Shown here piece after piece: positions 45,621-56,631 of a stretch of 64,000 nucleotides of DNA; position 1 is the stretch's first letter, and each line of letters starts with the position of its first letter. Both the position numbers and the translations under genes were made by a program. Under the pieces are notes generated by a model. It was not told where the DNA came from. It was given only the letters and a program-made list of their open reading frames with translations, and searched no databases. Origin of the DNA: Ophiosphaerella korrae (lineage: Eukaryota; Ascomycota; Dothideomycetes; Pleosporales; Phaeosphaeriaceae); NCBI GenBank assembly GCA_028456385.1, contig JALNQF010000008.1, positions 248,001 to 312,000 on the forward strand. The letters run 5' to 3'.

Positions 45621-46370
45621 GGTTATTCGTGTCGCGCGCAGAAGATTATGTATGTGTGTAGGTGGTGACTGTCTGTGTAATTTTCGGCGAATAAGACGGG
45701 GCCCGGGGATTTATGTCCAAGAAAGAGTTGCAGCCACAAGCACTCTGTGGGCCCAAGAGACAACGAAAGAAGGTCTGGTAGGAGGACGTAAGACCAGTCT
45801 CATGGCGTGTGCGAAAAGTGTAGGAGAGTGCAGGAAGTCGCAGGAGGTTGGCGATGCGAGCCTTTGGATACGAGTGACTTTTGGGCAGGTCAAAACAGTG
45901 ACATAGCCGCACTTCATTTGGCGCGTGCCGCGGAATATTGGCTTTGCGGCGTTTGTCACATGGCACTTTCAGCCCAAGGCGATCCACAGATTGGTCGCGC
46001 ATTGTGATCGATTATGTCGAAATCATTTGTTTCGGCTTCGATAAAGATTACTGTGGTGTGTGGCAAGGACGGGCAGATCCATAGTTTGAAAGGCGGAAAC
46101 TACTGCTCGAGCTTGGCCAGTCACGATGAGGATTCCAGACCTCCGCAATCAACGTGCATGCTTAGGTCACATCAAACTACTGTGCTGTTTGTGAGCCTTA
46201 CTAGGCATGTTTCAAGATAACAAAAGATACAGTGGGGATTATAGATCATGTAGAAGTAAAAAGAAAGTTGAGACTTTGTCAACGGTTCTTTCATCTTCGC
46301 CCATTGCTTGTAATAAAGGTGGTACCTTTCTGCACAGGGCCGCGGCCGATTAAATGGCAAAAATAGAGGA
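45621..46370. other. Intergenic region upstream of the Rab-like gene
   Basis: Promoter side of the Rab-like gene. No gene is accepted. Five T's just downstream of tRNA-Thr(AGT) (A-run at 46359-46363 on plus) serve as its likely Pol III terminator. Confidence 0.5.
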
Positions 46371-46451
46371 TGCCCTCTGCCAGAATCGAACTAGCGATCT
46401 TATCATAGCATGTAATACTAGTGATACGCTTTACCACTAAGCCAAGAGGGC
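46371..46451 (-). tRNA. tRNA-Thr(AGT) with 9-nt anticodon intron
   Basis: Perfect acceptor stem GCCCTCT/AGAGGGC, D-arm TGGCTTAGTGGTAAAGCG, and anticodon stem TATCA/TGATA. The loop CT-AGT-A gives anticodon AGT (Thr, ACU). A 9-nt intron (46407-46415) lies at the canonical 37/38 site. The T-arm GCTAG-TTCGATT-CTGGC is uninterrupted, which makes this gene a control for the two T-loop-interrupted tRNA genes in the window. An oligo-T terminator lies 8 nt downstream. Confidence 0.92.
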
Positions 46452-47549
46452 GAATCCAATGAATACATCGGTTGGCGAACCAGGTGGTTGTTAGGAAATG
46501 TTGAAAGTCTAGCATATATATTCAACATCAAAATGATTGAGTCAGCAACAACCTCTTCATTGTCTATCGTTGGATCTGCACGCTGAAGCCTCGGCCCCTG
46601 GCAGCACATCCCCATGAGGAGAGCTGAGGCGGGCCGCCAGGTGGGCTGTTTTGCGACCAGCTTGCGCCGTTCAATGACGGATAGAGCGGGCACTTGGGAC
46701 AAACTGAGGCCCACCAGCACCTTGGTATTAATACTGTCTTATGTGCCTGCTGTCATCTGGGGATGCTGACGCATTGTTTCTGACTCCTTTTGCAATCAAT
46801 GCGTCATCTCCTGCCAGCGCCAAAGCGCAAAGGGGCACGTTTCCGTTTGCCAGCATCACATCAAGCGCGCCCCGTGCCAGCGCGTACAACGGACAACGGA
46901 CAACACGGCTGACCACCAGACAGACCAAGTGGGACGATACAGCTCGAGCTGCACATAAGTATCTAGCCACTATGTCGTACAGCGATCAAAGAGTCTCGGG
47001 GCAATCTGGACGCGCAGCATGTGAAGGCCAATGCCCAACCACGGTCGGCTTATTCACGCACAGATCCACGCTGCCAAGGCCCCAAATTAGGAAACCGGGA
47101 ACCCCAGAGTCTCAACCACTGTCCTTTTTTCAAACCCTCACTCAAACACTTCACTTCACGCCACACGCCCCAGAACCTCACCCGGCCAGGACAACCACCT
47201 GGCTTTCACTATCGACACCGAATTATCTTCAAAACGACATCTATGGGCTCTGCTCCTCCCGCCACGACCGCTTTTCTCCTCCCCGTTGTCCAGCTTACTC
47301 TAGTTGGATCCGCGTTTCCCTATAGCAGCTCAAGCGCAGGACTGAATAAGACCGACGCCTCCTTCGCCTCCCTGGTTCGACAAGTCGGGGACGGTGGTCC
47401 ACCTTGAAAGGTGGACGGTAAACTTGGACATCAGAGTCCATAAGTTCAAAGTGCGCAGCTGTCTAGGCGCTCAGGGTTTGCGCATGCTGATGCCAATCGC
47501 ACAGGAATAGAACGCAACCTACCACTCCTGACAACAACACGTCGCACAC
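46452..47549. other. Intergenic region upstream of the AGC kinase
   Basis: Contains the kinase promoter and 5' untranslated region, with CT-rich stretches near 47120-47230. A 194-codon plus-strand frame (46741-47325) has no domain content and was not accepted. Confidence 0.5.
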
Positions 47550-49292
47550 ATGGCCGTCTTTACCTTCGACCACGATGATGCGCATTTGCCAGCAAAGCCA
47601 CGAAAGCCTGTGCCTGTCACCAACGATGATGATGTGTTTGTCGCGGATAAGATGGACCTTGACGTGCCCAAAGTGCCACTGCATGTTGGTACCCCGCCTA
47701 TCAACATCGTAGCACCGATGACCCAGCGTCCAGTGCACTCAGCTGGCGAGGGAAAACAGTATGGACCCGAGAAGCTGGATTTTGACATGGTCCTGAAGAA
47801 GGCGCAAAAGAACAAGAAGAAAAAGAAGAAGACAACTTTGAAAGGCGCGCCGTCCACTAGCATCACGCGTGGCTTCTACACTCCTGTCACATCTGGCGGA
47901 GAAGAGTCAGACTACTCTCTCGCTGTCACCCCGCGTTTCGGCCCCGTAGCTTCCGGACTTCCCAGCATCACCAGCAGTCCTGCACTCAGGCCTATATCTT
48001 CCATGGGAGGCATTAGCAGTCTGAAGGCCCAGTTAGAGTCGCTCAATTTGTCTTTAAGAGAGGATTCGCCGCTGAAGCCAGTAGCCATGTCTAGGGTTGC
48101 ATCTCAATTGTCTAGCAACACTAGCACATCCGGGCTTGATAGCGACAGTGACCGCACGGAGATGGAGAGCTACGAGGTCAACCTCGTTGAGGATTTTAGT
48201 ATGGATGGAATATCGAAGAATTCCACTATGCTCAACAGCGGTATGGCCCGGAAGATGACTGCCGAGGATTTCGAGCCCCTGATGTGCCTTGGAAAAGGCA
48301 GCTATGGCACTGTTCTACTTGTCAGGCAACGTGGCACCGGTCGCCTCTTTGCACAGAAGCAGTTCAAAAAGGCATCGATTACGGTGCATAAGAAGCTGAT
48401 CGAACAGACCAAGACTGAGCGCAATATCTTGGAAAGTGTGAACCGACACCCGTTCATCGTCAATCTTTATTACGCGTTCCAAGACCACGAGAAGCTATAC
48501 CTTATCCTCGAGTATGCTCAGGGCGGGGAGCTGTTCCATCATCTTGCTGCCGAGCGTATGTTCTCAGAGGACGTGGCAGCGTTCTACATGGCAGAGATGG
48601 TACTTGCTCTTGATCATCTCCATCGCACTGTTGGCGTGATCTATCGGGATCTGAAGCCGGAGAACTGCCTCTTGGACTCTGAGGGCCATTTGCTATTGAC
48701 CGACTTTGGCCTCAGCAAAGTTTCTTTAGACGAAGACAATCCTTGCCGCTCTTTCCTTGGCACTGTGGAGTACATGGCGCCCGAAGTCATCCAGGGCGTA
48801 GATTACGGTGCTGCGGTGGACTGGTGGTCATTAGGTGCCCTCGGCTTCGACCTCCTCACAGGAGCACCGCCCTTTGCCGGTAACAACAACGCCAAGATCC
48901 AAGAGAAGATTCTTAAATCCAAGTTATCTCTTCCTTACTATCTTAGCTCCGATGCTAAGGACCTTCTTGTTCGCCTTCTACGTAAAGAACCAAAGAAGCG
49001 TCTGGGTTTCAACATGCCTAAGGACATGCAAACCATCAAGAACCATCGCTTCTTCCGCAAGATCAACTGGAAGAAACTCGAGGCTAGAGAGCTGGAGCCA
49101 CCAATCATCCCGCTCATCACTGATCCTGAACTTGGTGAGAACTTTGCACAGGACTTTACTGATCTTCCACTAAGTCCGGTACTGACGAAGAAATTTGACG
49201 AAATGCTTGAGGATGCACAGTCCAACCCATTTGGAGGTTTCAGCTTCGTGGCTAGTGAAAGCTTGCTAGGAAGTGGAGAGTGGGGTTTTTGA
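47550..49292 (+). CDS. AGC-family serine/threonine kinase, S6K/Psk1-like
   Basis: A single-exon frame of 580 residues. The N-terminal 240 residues are low-complexity, with a Lys-rich patch. The kinase domain follows: GKGSYGTVLLV (glycine loop), FAQKQFKK (VAxK Lys), VIYRDLKPENCL (catalytic loop), TDFGLSK (DFG) and GTVEYMAPEVI. The C-terminal AGC tail has a turn-motif-like DLPLSPVL and a hydrophobic motif NPFGGFSFVASE (F-x-x-F-S-F). The order matches p70 S6 kinase orthologues such as fission-yeast Psk1, acting downstream of TORC1. The activation segment reads RSFLGT where AGC kinases usually have TFCGT, so the phosphosite would be Ser. The ATG chosen is the first in frame. Confidence 0.87.
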   Translation: MAVFTFDHDDAHLPAKPRKPVPVTNDDDVFVADKMDLDVPKVPLHVGTPPINIVAPMTQRPVHSAGEGKQYGPEKLDFDMVLKKAQKNKKKKKKTTLKGAPSTSITRGFYTPVTSGGEESDYSLAVTPRFGPVASGLPSITSSPALRPISSMGGISSLKAQLESLNLSLREDSPLKPVAMSRVASQLSSNTSTSGLDSDSDRTEMESYEVNLVEDFSMDGISKNSTMLNSGMARKMTAEDFEPLMCLGKGSYGTVLLVRQRGTGRLFAQKQFKKASITVHKKLIEQTKTERNILESVNRHPFIVNLYYAFQDHEKLYLILEYAQGGELFHHLAAERMFSEDVAAFYMAEMVLALDHLHRTVGVIYRDLKPENCLLDSEGHLLLTDFGLSKVSLDEDNPCRSFLGTVEYMAPEVIQGVDYGAAVDWWSLGALGFDLLTGAPPFAGNNNAKIQEKILKSKLSLPYYLSSDAKDLLVRLLRKEPKKRLGFNMPKDMQTIKNHRFFRKINWKKLEARELEPPIIPLITDPELGENFAQDFTDLPLSPVLTKKFDEMLEDAQSNPFGGFSFVASESLLGSGEWGF

Positions 49293-49705
49293 CTATTGCT
49301 ATGCGTCAGTGAAGGAGATTTAGTGTCGTTTCTGGCTTATATCTGTATTCTTTCATCGTTGCTTTCGGTCTTTTGTATACCATCGTTCTCAATATATCCC
49401 AGGTTATTTCTTGACACGTTTGATGTTCGTGACCTGGGGTGGGCACATGTATACGTGATTTGCAAGCACAGTTCAAAATCTTTTAACTTCCAACAATCCG
49501 AAGTGATGCATGGCCAAGGATCATACCCTAGAATGTTCATTGTGAGAAAAAGATGTTAGTATGCATCAACTGCATATCTGTAATCTTTTAAACAGAAAAC
49601 CTTCGTCGCAAAAAGTTTGCGGCAAATTTCTGCGGTGCTCCTTTCATTTGATGGAATAGGGTATAGGCCAATAAGACTGAAAAAAAAAAGAGCAAAAATG
49701 AATGT
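49293..49705. other. Kinase 3' flank and tRNA terminator
   Basis: Spacer between the kinase stop and tRNA-Thr(CGT). A-runs at 49694-49698 and before 49689 (T-runs on the minus strand) are Pol III terminators for the tRNA. No gene is seen. Confidence 0.6.
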
Positions 49706-49837
49706 TGCCCACTCGCGGAATCTATACAATGTTAGAACAAAGTCTCGAATCCAAGGCTTATCAAGTTTCTTACCGAACCGCGGATCTTCGCATGTCGAGA
49801 ATACGAGTGCGACGCTGTACCCCTAAGCCAAGCGGGC
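49706..49837 (-). tRNA. tRNA-Thr(CGT) with anticodon intron and T-loop intron
   Basis: Read on the minus strand from 49837, the acceptor GCCCGCT pairs with AGTGGGC (49713-49707; one G-T pair), then discriminator A. The D-arm GCT...AGC is intact. Anticodon stem TCGCA/TGCGA closes loop CT-CGT-A, anticodon CGT (Thr, ACG). An 8-nt intron (49794-49801) lies at the canonical site. T-stem CGCGG and TTCG are followed by a 52-nt insertion, after which ATT-CCGCG completes a perfect T-arm. Five T's lie 8 nt downstream. Without removal of the insertion the molecule could not fold, so this is either an expressed, spliced tRNA or a recently interrupted gene. Confidence 0.85.
49722..49773 (-). other. Spliceosomal-type intron in the T-loop of tRNA-Thr(CGT)
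   Basis: The 52-nt insertion reads GTAAGA at its 5' end, carries TTCTAAC about 10 nt before its end, and finishes TATAG. It splits the T-loop between G57 and A58. Donor, branch and acceptor match pre-mRNA introns such as that of NBP35. The 3' part (TTCTAACATTG) resembles that of the tRNA-Leu insertion (GTCTAACAATTG). Confidence 0.7.
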
Positions 49838-50217
49838 AAACTTCCTCACATGAGTCAGGATGCTGTTTAGCAGTTTTTTGAAAATCTAAGTACTATAAAC
49901 TAACAACAAAGTGCGTTCAAGTTTGCCGGTCTTTGGTGGAGGTGCGGGGTTATAGCATGCATCTAATGGTGGGGCAAGTGATTTCTATTTTCCGGGGCTG
50001 CACAACGTCAGCATGTGGACAGCCGGGAAAGGCGCATGCAGAACCCTTGATCTTGACTGTTTGGTGTACCCATGATATAGTCTCTGTACTTCACACCATA
50101 GGCTGTCATATTTCGCTTCGTTTTGCAAACAGTAAATACGCGAAATCGCTCATTCTCGCCTACACTAAATGTAGATATATATAACCAAGCGTTTGAATTG
50201 CTCTACAAATGATATGG
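49838..50217. other. Spacer between tRNA-Thr(CGT) and NAN1
   Basis: No gene or structured element was recognised. Confidence 0.5.
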
Positions 50218-53207
50218 CTATGCACTCGCCTTGACAACTCCTCCAAACAAGCGTAGTACTGCACTAAAGACATCTTTTGGTGTCTGTGGCGCAGTATCAT
50301 TATGAAAAACCTCTTCGAAGTCTTGGTGTGTCACGACTGGGCGGTCATACTCGTCTTCCAGCGTGATGTTGTCCAGCTCAAATGTACCCTTTGTTGTGTC
50401 ATCCTGGTCTTGAATGTCTGATATAACTCCATTTTCAATCCTTTGCAACTCCTCAATCTGTTCCGTTGGGTAAGCCGTTGGAAGCTTCAGCGAGCTAACC
50501 GTAGGACTGATTATCCTGATGCATGAGACAGAGTCAAGGGTAATATAGCCCCTCTCACCCTTACCCTTCATAGCGGTCAGACCTAAAACAATACCCGGTA
50601 GCGTGTACGACCATAAAGGTTCCTTTCGTGTTGTGCTATAAACCTGGATTTTTGATAAAGCCTTCTTGATCCTTGAGGTCGACGAATCGTTCTTCTCGAA
50701 TTGAGGAAGCGAAATGGCAAATGTACCGTCTTCGTTGTTGATTGCTAGACGAACGACAGATGGCCGCTCAATACGGTTGACTCCGGTAGTACTAATGGAT
50801 ATCGAATACGCAAGACTGTTGTAGACTAAATCCCAAACAACGATACGATCGGTGACAACAATTAGGTAGCGGTCAATGATCCCAATGCCACAAAGTACTG
50901 CTGCGTCAATTTCAGTCATCGAGCGTTGGACAGTTGCGCTATTAGCGTCAACCAGATGGATTAATCCATGGTCCAACTCAGATGAACCAGGGATGCCAGC
51001 AGCGATAATCGATCCGTCTGCGGAAAAAGCCAGCCGAGAAGGATGGAGATGTTGGGAATTTGCGTTGACCTCCGACAAAGGACTTTTGCTTGAGTTAGGA
51101 AGCTCAATAGACCGATGTAGAGACCAAACAACAAGTCCTTGATTACCTGCACCTCGGACTACGATGCCGTCGCGCAAACGTGTCTTTGGTTTCCAAATTC
51201 GAACACATTGATCTTCGCTAATTGTTGCAAAGCCATGTACTGTCGGGTGGGCAATTAAATCAAGTACTCTGCCGTTGCCACAGTCTTTCTCGAGGAAATG
51301 AGGTGCGTCAATTCGGGTTTCGAGGGTCCATTGTTCGCTTTTCTCGTCCCGCCTCCAGATCTTCAAATACACCTCACGGCGTAACAGACGCTCTTCTTCG
51401 CTGAATTCCGCATTGCCTTCGTTGAGAAATCCGGTGTCTGCTCGTGGTGGGAGCCATTCGTCCACTGTTGCAAGCCATTTCCCATCGTGTGTGACTGCGA
51501 GGAACTTAACGTCAGGCTCTGCGATACGTATGCCTTCGGGTCCCATGTTGGGATCTGTGGCATTGTTGCGTGTCAATGCTTGTCGCTCTATTGGACGTTG
51601 ATTGGCGATATCAAAAGTCTGCAAGTAGGGCTCGGGGCGAAGGCCCTCATTTTTCCGCCGTGGCTGCGATGAAGGTACTGTGAGCAATACTCGTTGGGCA
51701 TGTTGCGGATCAACAACGATTGGAACTGGCTGCAGGACCTTGAAAGAAAATGAGCCAGATTTATACTCTTTGGGCAAATGGTCCAGGTCTACTCGTCGTG
51801 TTTGTATACCGACGATGTTAGTTTTGGCGTCAAGCTCTGTTGTTGATAGTATAGCGACTGAGTTGTTGGCAAGTAACAAAGCGTACGATGATCCAGAGGG
51901 TGAAACCACCACATTTTCGATCGCCGCAGTAAGATGAGGCAAATGTTGGGGCTTGCCAGTCGCCAGCTGCCAAATAGTGAGAACTGTCTCCCCACCACCA
52001 GAGATGACGTAGTTGCCTATGGTTTATTAGCGGTTGCTGATTAGAAACCCTAAGTGCGCCACATACCATCAAGGGACCACTTTACACAGCCCACAGCTTC
52101 TCTGTGCCAGTGGAGCCGCTTCGGTCTCAGCTGCTCCGCATGATCTGCTCTATTCTTGTTGCCTTTCTGGCTCACCTCTAGCGCAGCGAAGCTGGCCAGT
52201 ATGTCTTCGAATAGGAAAACTACCCCAACCTCATCTCCAACTGCAAGATCTAGGATGTCTCTCTGCTCCTCCACCGACTTCTTGCCCTTGTCTGATAACT
52301 CTCGTTGACGGAAGTATGTGTTACTTGTGGTGACTTGTTTGGAAAACTTGAGCTCACGCCAGACATATTCGAAATCCTGCACAGCGGTCTTACTGGCCTT
52401 CAGTCGTTTGCCAACTGTGATGGAATCGGCACTGGCAATAACGACATACTTACCCTGCAAAAGGACTTGCATATTTGTTATCGGGGCAGTTGTCTTCAAT
52501 ACCTGCTTAAGTTCCGTCTTTGAAGTCTGTGACTTGGTGCGAAGCGCATGCACATTGACGATATACCGGCTGCCGTATTCATGGCAGTAAACAAGGTCTT
52601 CGTTGGACCCAGGCTGGGTGACGACAACCATATTTCGAACTGTGGCTTCGATATCCCACCTTCCGACCTTTGTCCCATCTGCCCAATCCCACAATGTGAT
52701 CAACCCATTTGAGTCGGCGACATAAACTTGGTTTGGGTTGGCTGATGAGAGGGCATATGCGGTCACAAACCCCGTACTGCCAACAGGCAACAATCTAGCG
52801 AGCAGCGAGGTTTCGGCGATGTAAACGTGGAGAGCTTTGGGATTCGCCAGTAACAAGTGCTTCTCATCGAGGGAGAATGTTGGGTCTGCTGGCAGAAACC
52901 ATCCTCCTTGTGCGGATGATGCGCTCCATTTCGAAGGAGTCTTATGCTTTTGCTTCTGCCGCTTGGTAAGACCCGTTTGCGCCTCCATACTCTCTGTCGG
53001 TTGGCCTCCTCCATCAACCTGATCTTGTGCCTTGTTGTCTTTCTGGTCTTGTTTGCGCTGTTTCCTGCTCTGCCTCGCTGCAGTAACGGCTTCTTCAGCG
53101 CCGGCATCTCGCGCCGCAGTTGGCTCGCTCCTCTGTTTCTTGGAATTCTTCTGCAACCCAACCGCACTTTCCCTTTTCCTTTTCAACTGAGAAGCATGAT
53201 CCGCCAT
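50218..53207 (-). CDS. U3 snoRNP WD40 protein NAN1/UTP17 (WDR75 homologue)
   Basis: Exons 53207-52067 and 52016-50218 give 979 residues with a 50-nt intron. A basic N-terminus (QLKRKRESAVGLQKNSKKQR, then KQRKQDQKDNK) looks like a nucleolar signal. WD40-like repeats run from about residue 110 to 700, e.g. GLITLWDWADGTKVGRW, GFATISEDQCVRIWKPKTR and HREAVGCVKWSLDG-NYVISGG, which spans the intron. The C-terminus is acidic, then helical (DVFSAVLRLFGG). The length and two-propeller layout match yeast Nan1/Utp17, a t-UTP subunit that binds nascent pre-rRNA. I chose the ATG at 53207 because the longer frame upstream has no ATG. It is divergent from RPB10 with a 274-bp promoter. Confidence 0.85.
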
Positions 53208-53481
53208 AGCTATGCGCGCGTGGTTGACAGACAAGAGGTCAACTATTTTGGTGGTTGCTGTCACGTCTTCAAGCTCGGCCCTAGGAGTTGGAAATTATTT
53301 TGAAGCTTTTCACCGCCCGCGGCACGCTAGTGATTAGTGCGCCGGCAACTTTCTTTGACCCTCACACTACGTATGCTGGGAAGCAAACGCACGCGCAACA
53401 ACCTTTTCTTGTTCATCCTACTTCACGGAAAGCTGGTCACGACCCACTATTACATACCGTCTGGTACTATTCGATTCCAAT

Positions 53482-53985
53482 ATGATTGTCCCTATTCGTT
53501 GCTTCTCTTGCGGCAAGGTATGGAGCCCTTGAAGCTCATCGGGCTGCGCACACTGACTGATATGCAGGTCGTTGGTTCCCTCTGGGAGCAGTACATGGAG
53601 CTGCTCACACAAGAAATGGAAGAAGGGTAAGCCGCCCTGCATAACCCAGTTATAAACACGCGCAATCGACATGCGGGAAAGAAACTATCAATTCTACCAT
53701 GGCCACTCCAAACTTGTGCTGATATATCTGACTGGTCAGTGATGCCCTCGATGCCATCGGCCTCCAGCGTTACTGCTGCCGTCGCATGATCCTCACCCAT
53801 GTCGATCTTATCGAGAAACTTCTCAAGTACGTGCCCAGCCAAGAAAAAGCCGATCATATGAAGGCGATGCGCCAGGCCGAACGCCTACGCCATGCTGTTG
53901 CGTCCCGGCCAGGGGCTAACATGCGATAAACAGATACAACGCAAGCGAACGAGAACAAGCACGGGCTATGCGCGCGGGGCGATGA
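53482..53985 (+). CDS. RPB10: RNA polymerase I/II/III subunit RPB10
   Basis: Four exons (53482-53517, 53568-53626, 53740-53826, 53934-53985) encode 77 residues. [22 protein letters not shown] opens the protein with the CxxC zinc ligands. [20 protein letters not shown] supplies the second Cys pair (the invariant RYCCRRM), and [10 protein letters not shown] closes the fold. It is the ABC10-beta subunit shared by all three RNA polymerases. It is slightly longer than yeast Rpb10 at the C-terminus ([14 protein letters not shown]). Three introns in 78 codons is dense; two exceed 100 nt. This small gene is easily missed by ORF-based annotation. Confidence 0.93.
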
Positions 53986-54172
53986 TAATGTGGGTCTCTC
54001 GGCCCTCGGAATTGGATGCCTACAATACGGTAGCTTGACATGGTATAAGGAGTTTAGGCATTACAAGGCGTTGTGGGATGCACAGTTTCTCTGGATCCTT
54101 AGGACTATTCAGACATTCTGTATAGTTAGTTGCAATTGAATTACAAACTTCGCTATGTATCGCTTATGTTGA

Positions 54173-56212
54173 CTATGGTGGACACTTGTTTCCTCCGTTG
54201 CCCCAATGCTCCTCTACCCACTCTGCCATGAGGTTCGTAAAGCTTTTCCCTTCGGCCCAGCTCTTCGTATCGTCACTGCTGTACTTTTGTCCGGTGTACT
54301 CCAGCGCTAAAAGTACCCATTTCTGGATGAATTCATTATACATCAAATCTACTGTTTCAGGCGTGTTGTCATCATCTGCTTTGAATCCGACCGTAGACTG
54401 GATGCAATTTGGCACATTGTAAAATTCTATTTCAGAGTGGACCGTGTCGTCGCCGTCAGAGCCAGCATCGTCATGTGTCGTATAGCCTGGGAATGGCCTG
54501 GGGTCTTTTATACTCAAAATCGTTTGCTCCTGTTGTTGGCCGGCAAAGATGTTATTACCAGACGATAACATGCGCGGTCTATACCGGGCTGCATGTGCCT
54601 CTGGAGGCTGTAAGAACGCGTTGTGCTCCATAAGCTCAAGTAATATCGGCCCTTCGTTGTTCAGAAGCTTGATGACCTGACTCGCTACCTTATAAGGGAC
54701 ATCTTCAATGTATCGGAAGCCGGATGTGAAGGGCGATATAAGGAACTTTGTATCTTTTGTGAAATCGCCCTTGAAAATGTCGAAGCGGATACCGCCAGTG
54801 TTGGTAACCACAAGCGCTTTACTACCCAACTTGATGCGCTCAGATTTAGAAATCGATTGTGGAAGCATTTCTTCTTCGATAAGAGTAAAAATGCTCTCGG
54901 AGTGTGGATACGGCCGTCGGCTGACCCAGAAATCGCGTGGAGCACATCCGTACCTGTGACTGAGGTTAAGACTTTTCCGTGCATCGCTAATGGCTTTAGA
55001 AACCTGGAGGCCATGTTTGGTTGCGAAAGACTTTTTGTCTTTTCCACTATGGTGATAGAATGAATAAAGATTATTGTCGATGTAACGGCGCGAAAAGGTG
55101 ATTTTCGGGTCATGGGATGTAGTATGTTGATGCTTCTTACTGCCAGTACTGATTCCGTTGATAGACATGAAGCCTATTGTCTCCATGTAGCGACCACTTT
55201 CCAGAGCTACAGACTTCTGGTCGAAAATCCTATAGTCCTACAGAACGTATTAGCCTGTATACTGGAGCATACTTCAGCAGACACATATGTGTCAATGAAA
55301 TTGTAAAAGGCATCAGATGTACACGATTATACATACCCGAATATGTGAATGACCACCAAAGAATTGGATCGGCGTATCCCACTGTACGGAGCGTATCGTC
55401 TTGAACAGGAGTGAATATTCCGCAGAGCGGATGTCAACATGGCCAAAGACTATCACCAAATCAAGGTCTTTGTCTTTGATTGCTTCTGTGAACCATTCTT
55501 CTTTGACAGTGTCCTCCACTCGTTGTACTACCGTGTTGTTTGCATTGCCAGTGAAATCGAAGATAAACCCAAATGCTAGGATCCTAATTCCTTGGTTCTT
55601 GGTGGTAAACTTTTTATATCGTGGTGCCAGGGGTTCCAGCAGTCCGGTCTTCGGATTGTAGACATCTAAATTAGAGGCCAAGTAGTTTCCTTTAAAATCA
55701 GGGACTGTGTGTAAAAATTCTCCTTCAGCAGTTTCGGCCTTGTACAGCTCATGGTTGCCTGAACTGATCAAGTCGATGTGCTGCTCCTTAGCAATCTCGT
55801 AAGTGAACTTTCCCCGTGGCTTAGATGAGTCGTATATTGCGTTTCCCTCCACTCGATCTCCGGTGTCAATAAGAAGCAGGTCTGAGCCGTCTGCATCCGC
55901 CCTGTCCCGCAAGTGTTTAGCGAAAGAGACATAATCGCCCCAATCTGACGAGTACGAGGCTCTGTAACGTGGTGAGTAGTGATATAAATACGAAACAAGC
56001 ATGCGTGAAGCCACAAAGGAAGTTGAGCAAACATACTCTTGAAGATGCCCGCCCCACCATCCATGTATGTCGGTAGTGTGCAGGAAATTGAGCTGCGCCC
56101 ATGGTAACTCACGCAGGGGCGCAGCGATGGGTGATGGGGCTTCTGGTTGGACGCAGGATGTCTTTGTTGCAATTGCAAGAAGCACAAAGCTCCGAAACAT
56201 AGTAATGGGCAT
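54173..56212 (-). CDS. 5'-nucleotidase-type metallophosphatase, secreted
   Basis: Exons 56212-56037, 55961-55337 and 55237-54173 encode 621 residues. An N-terminal signal peptide (MPITMFRSFVLLAIATKTS) precedes the calcineurin-like core: HTTDIHGWWGGH (D-x-H), LLIDTGDRVEGNA (GDxxxG), SSGNHELYK (GNHE), IVFGHVDIR and FFGGHSHIR, supplying the two-metal site. The C-terminal half matches the 5'-nucleotidase C-terminal domain (VVTNTGGIRFDIFKGDF). It probably hydrolyses nucleotides or related phosphates outside the cell. The first intron (75 nt) is a multiple of three without stops, so an unspliced reading would add 25 residues; the splice gives the family sequence HLQEASYSSDWGDYVSFA. Confidence 0.85.
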
Positions 56213-56631
56213 GACACAGCAGCAACGTCTTGTCTAGACCCCTTTAGGCTGCTATTGTGGTGGCAATGGAGACTGCCAGTGGGTGCCCAGCTGCTGCCTG
56301 CCGATGGCTAACGCGCTGCTCTCTGAAAACTGAACAGGCAGAGTATAAAGATCTGCGTCATGGGACCCGAATCTGCCCCTGTGAATAACAAGTTGAGCCA
56401 ATGCAAAGGCTGTTGGCGGACAAAGAACGAGCATCCAATGGAGGCGGTGACGTAGCGGAAGGTGAAATGCACGCCGTCGGCATATGACAGGGATCATGTC
56501 CGTGTAAGCCCTGGAGCTCGAAATAGTTTAATACAATCCTCTCACACCACGACCACAACACCCAGCCACCTCAACACTGTACATCAACCCGAATCTCGCA
56601 CGCGCAAGTTTATTCATTTGTGTCGCCGGGT
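56213..56631. promoter_or_regulatory. Divergent promoter, nucleotidase/RCC1
   Basis: This 419-bp interval separates the two start codons. No specific motif was assigned. Confidence 0.5.

Noticed and set aside
46741..47325. 194-codon plus-strand frame
   Set aside because: Low-complexity composition, no domain, and overlaps the kinase leader region.
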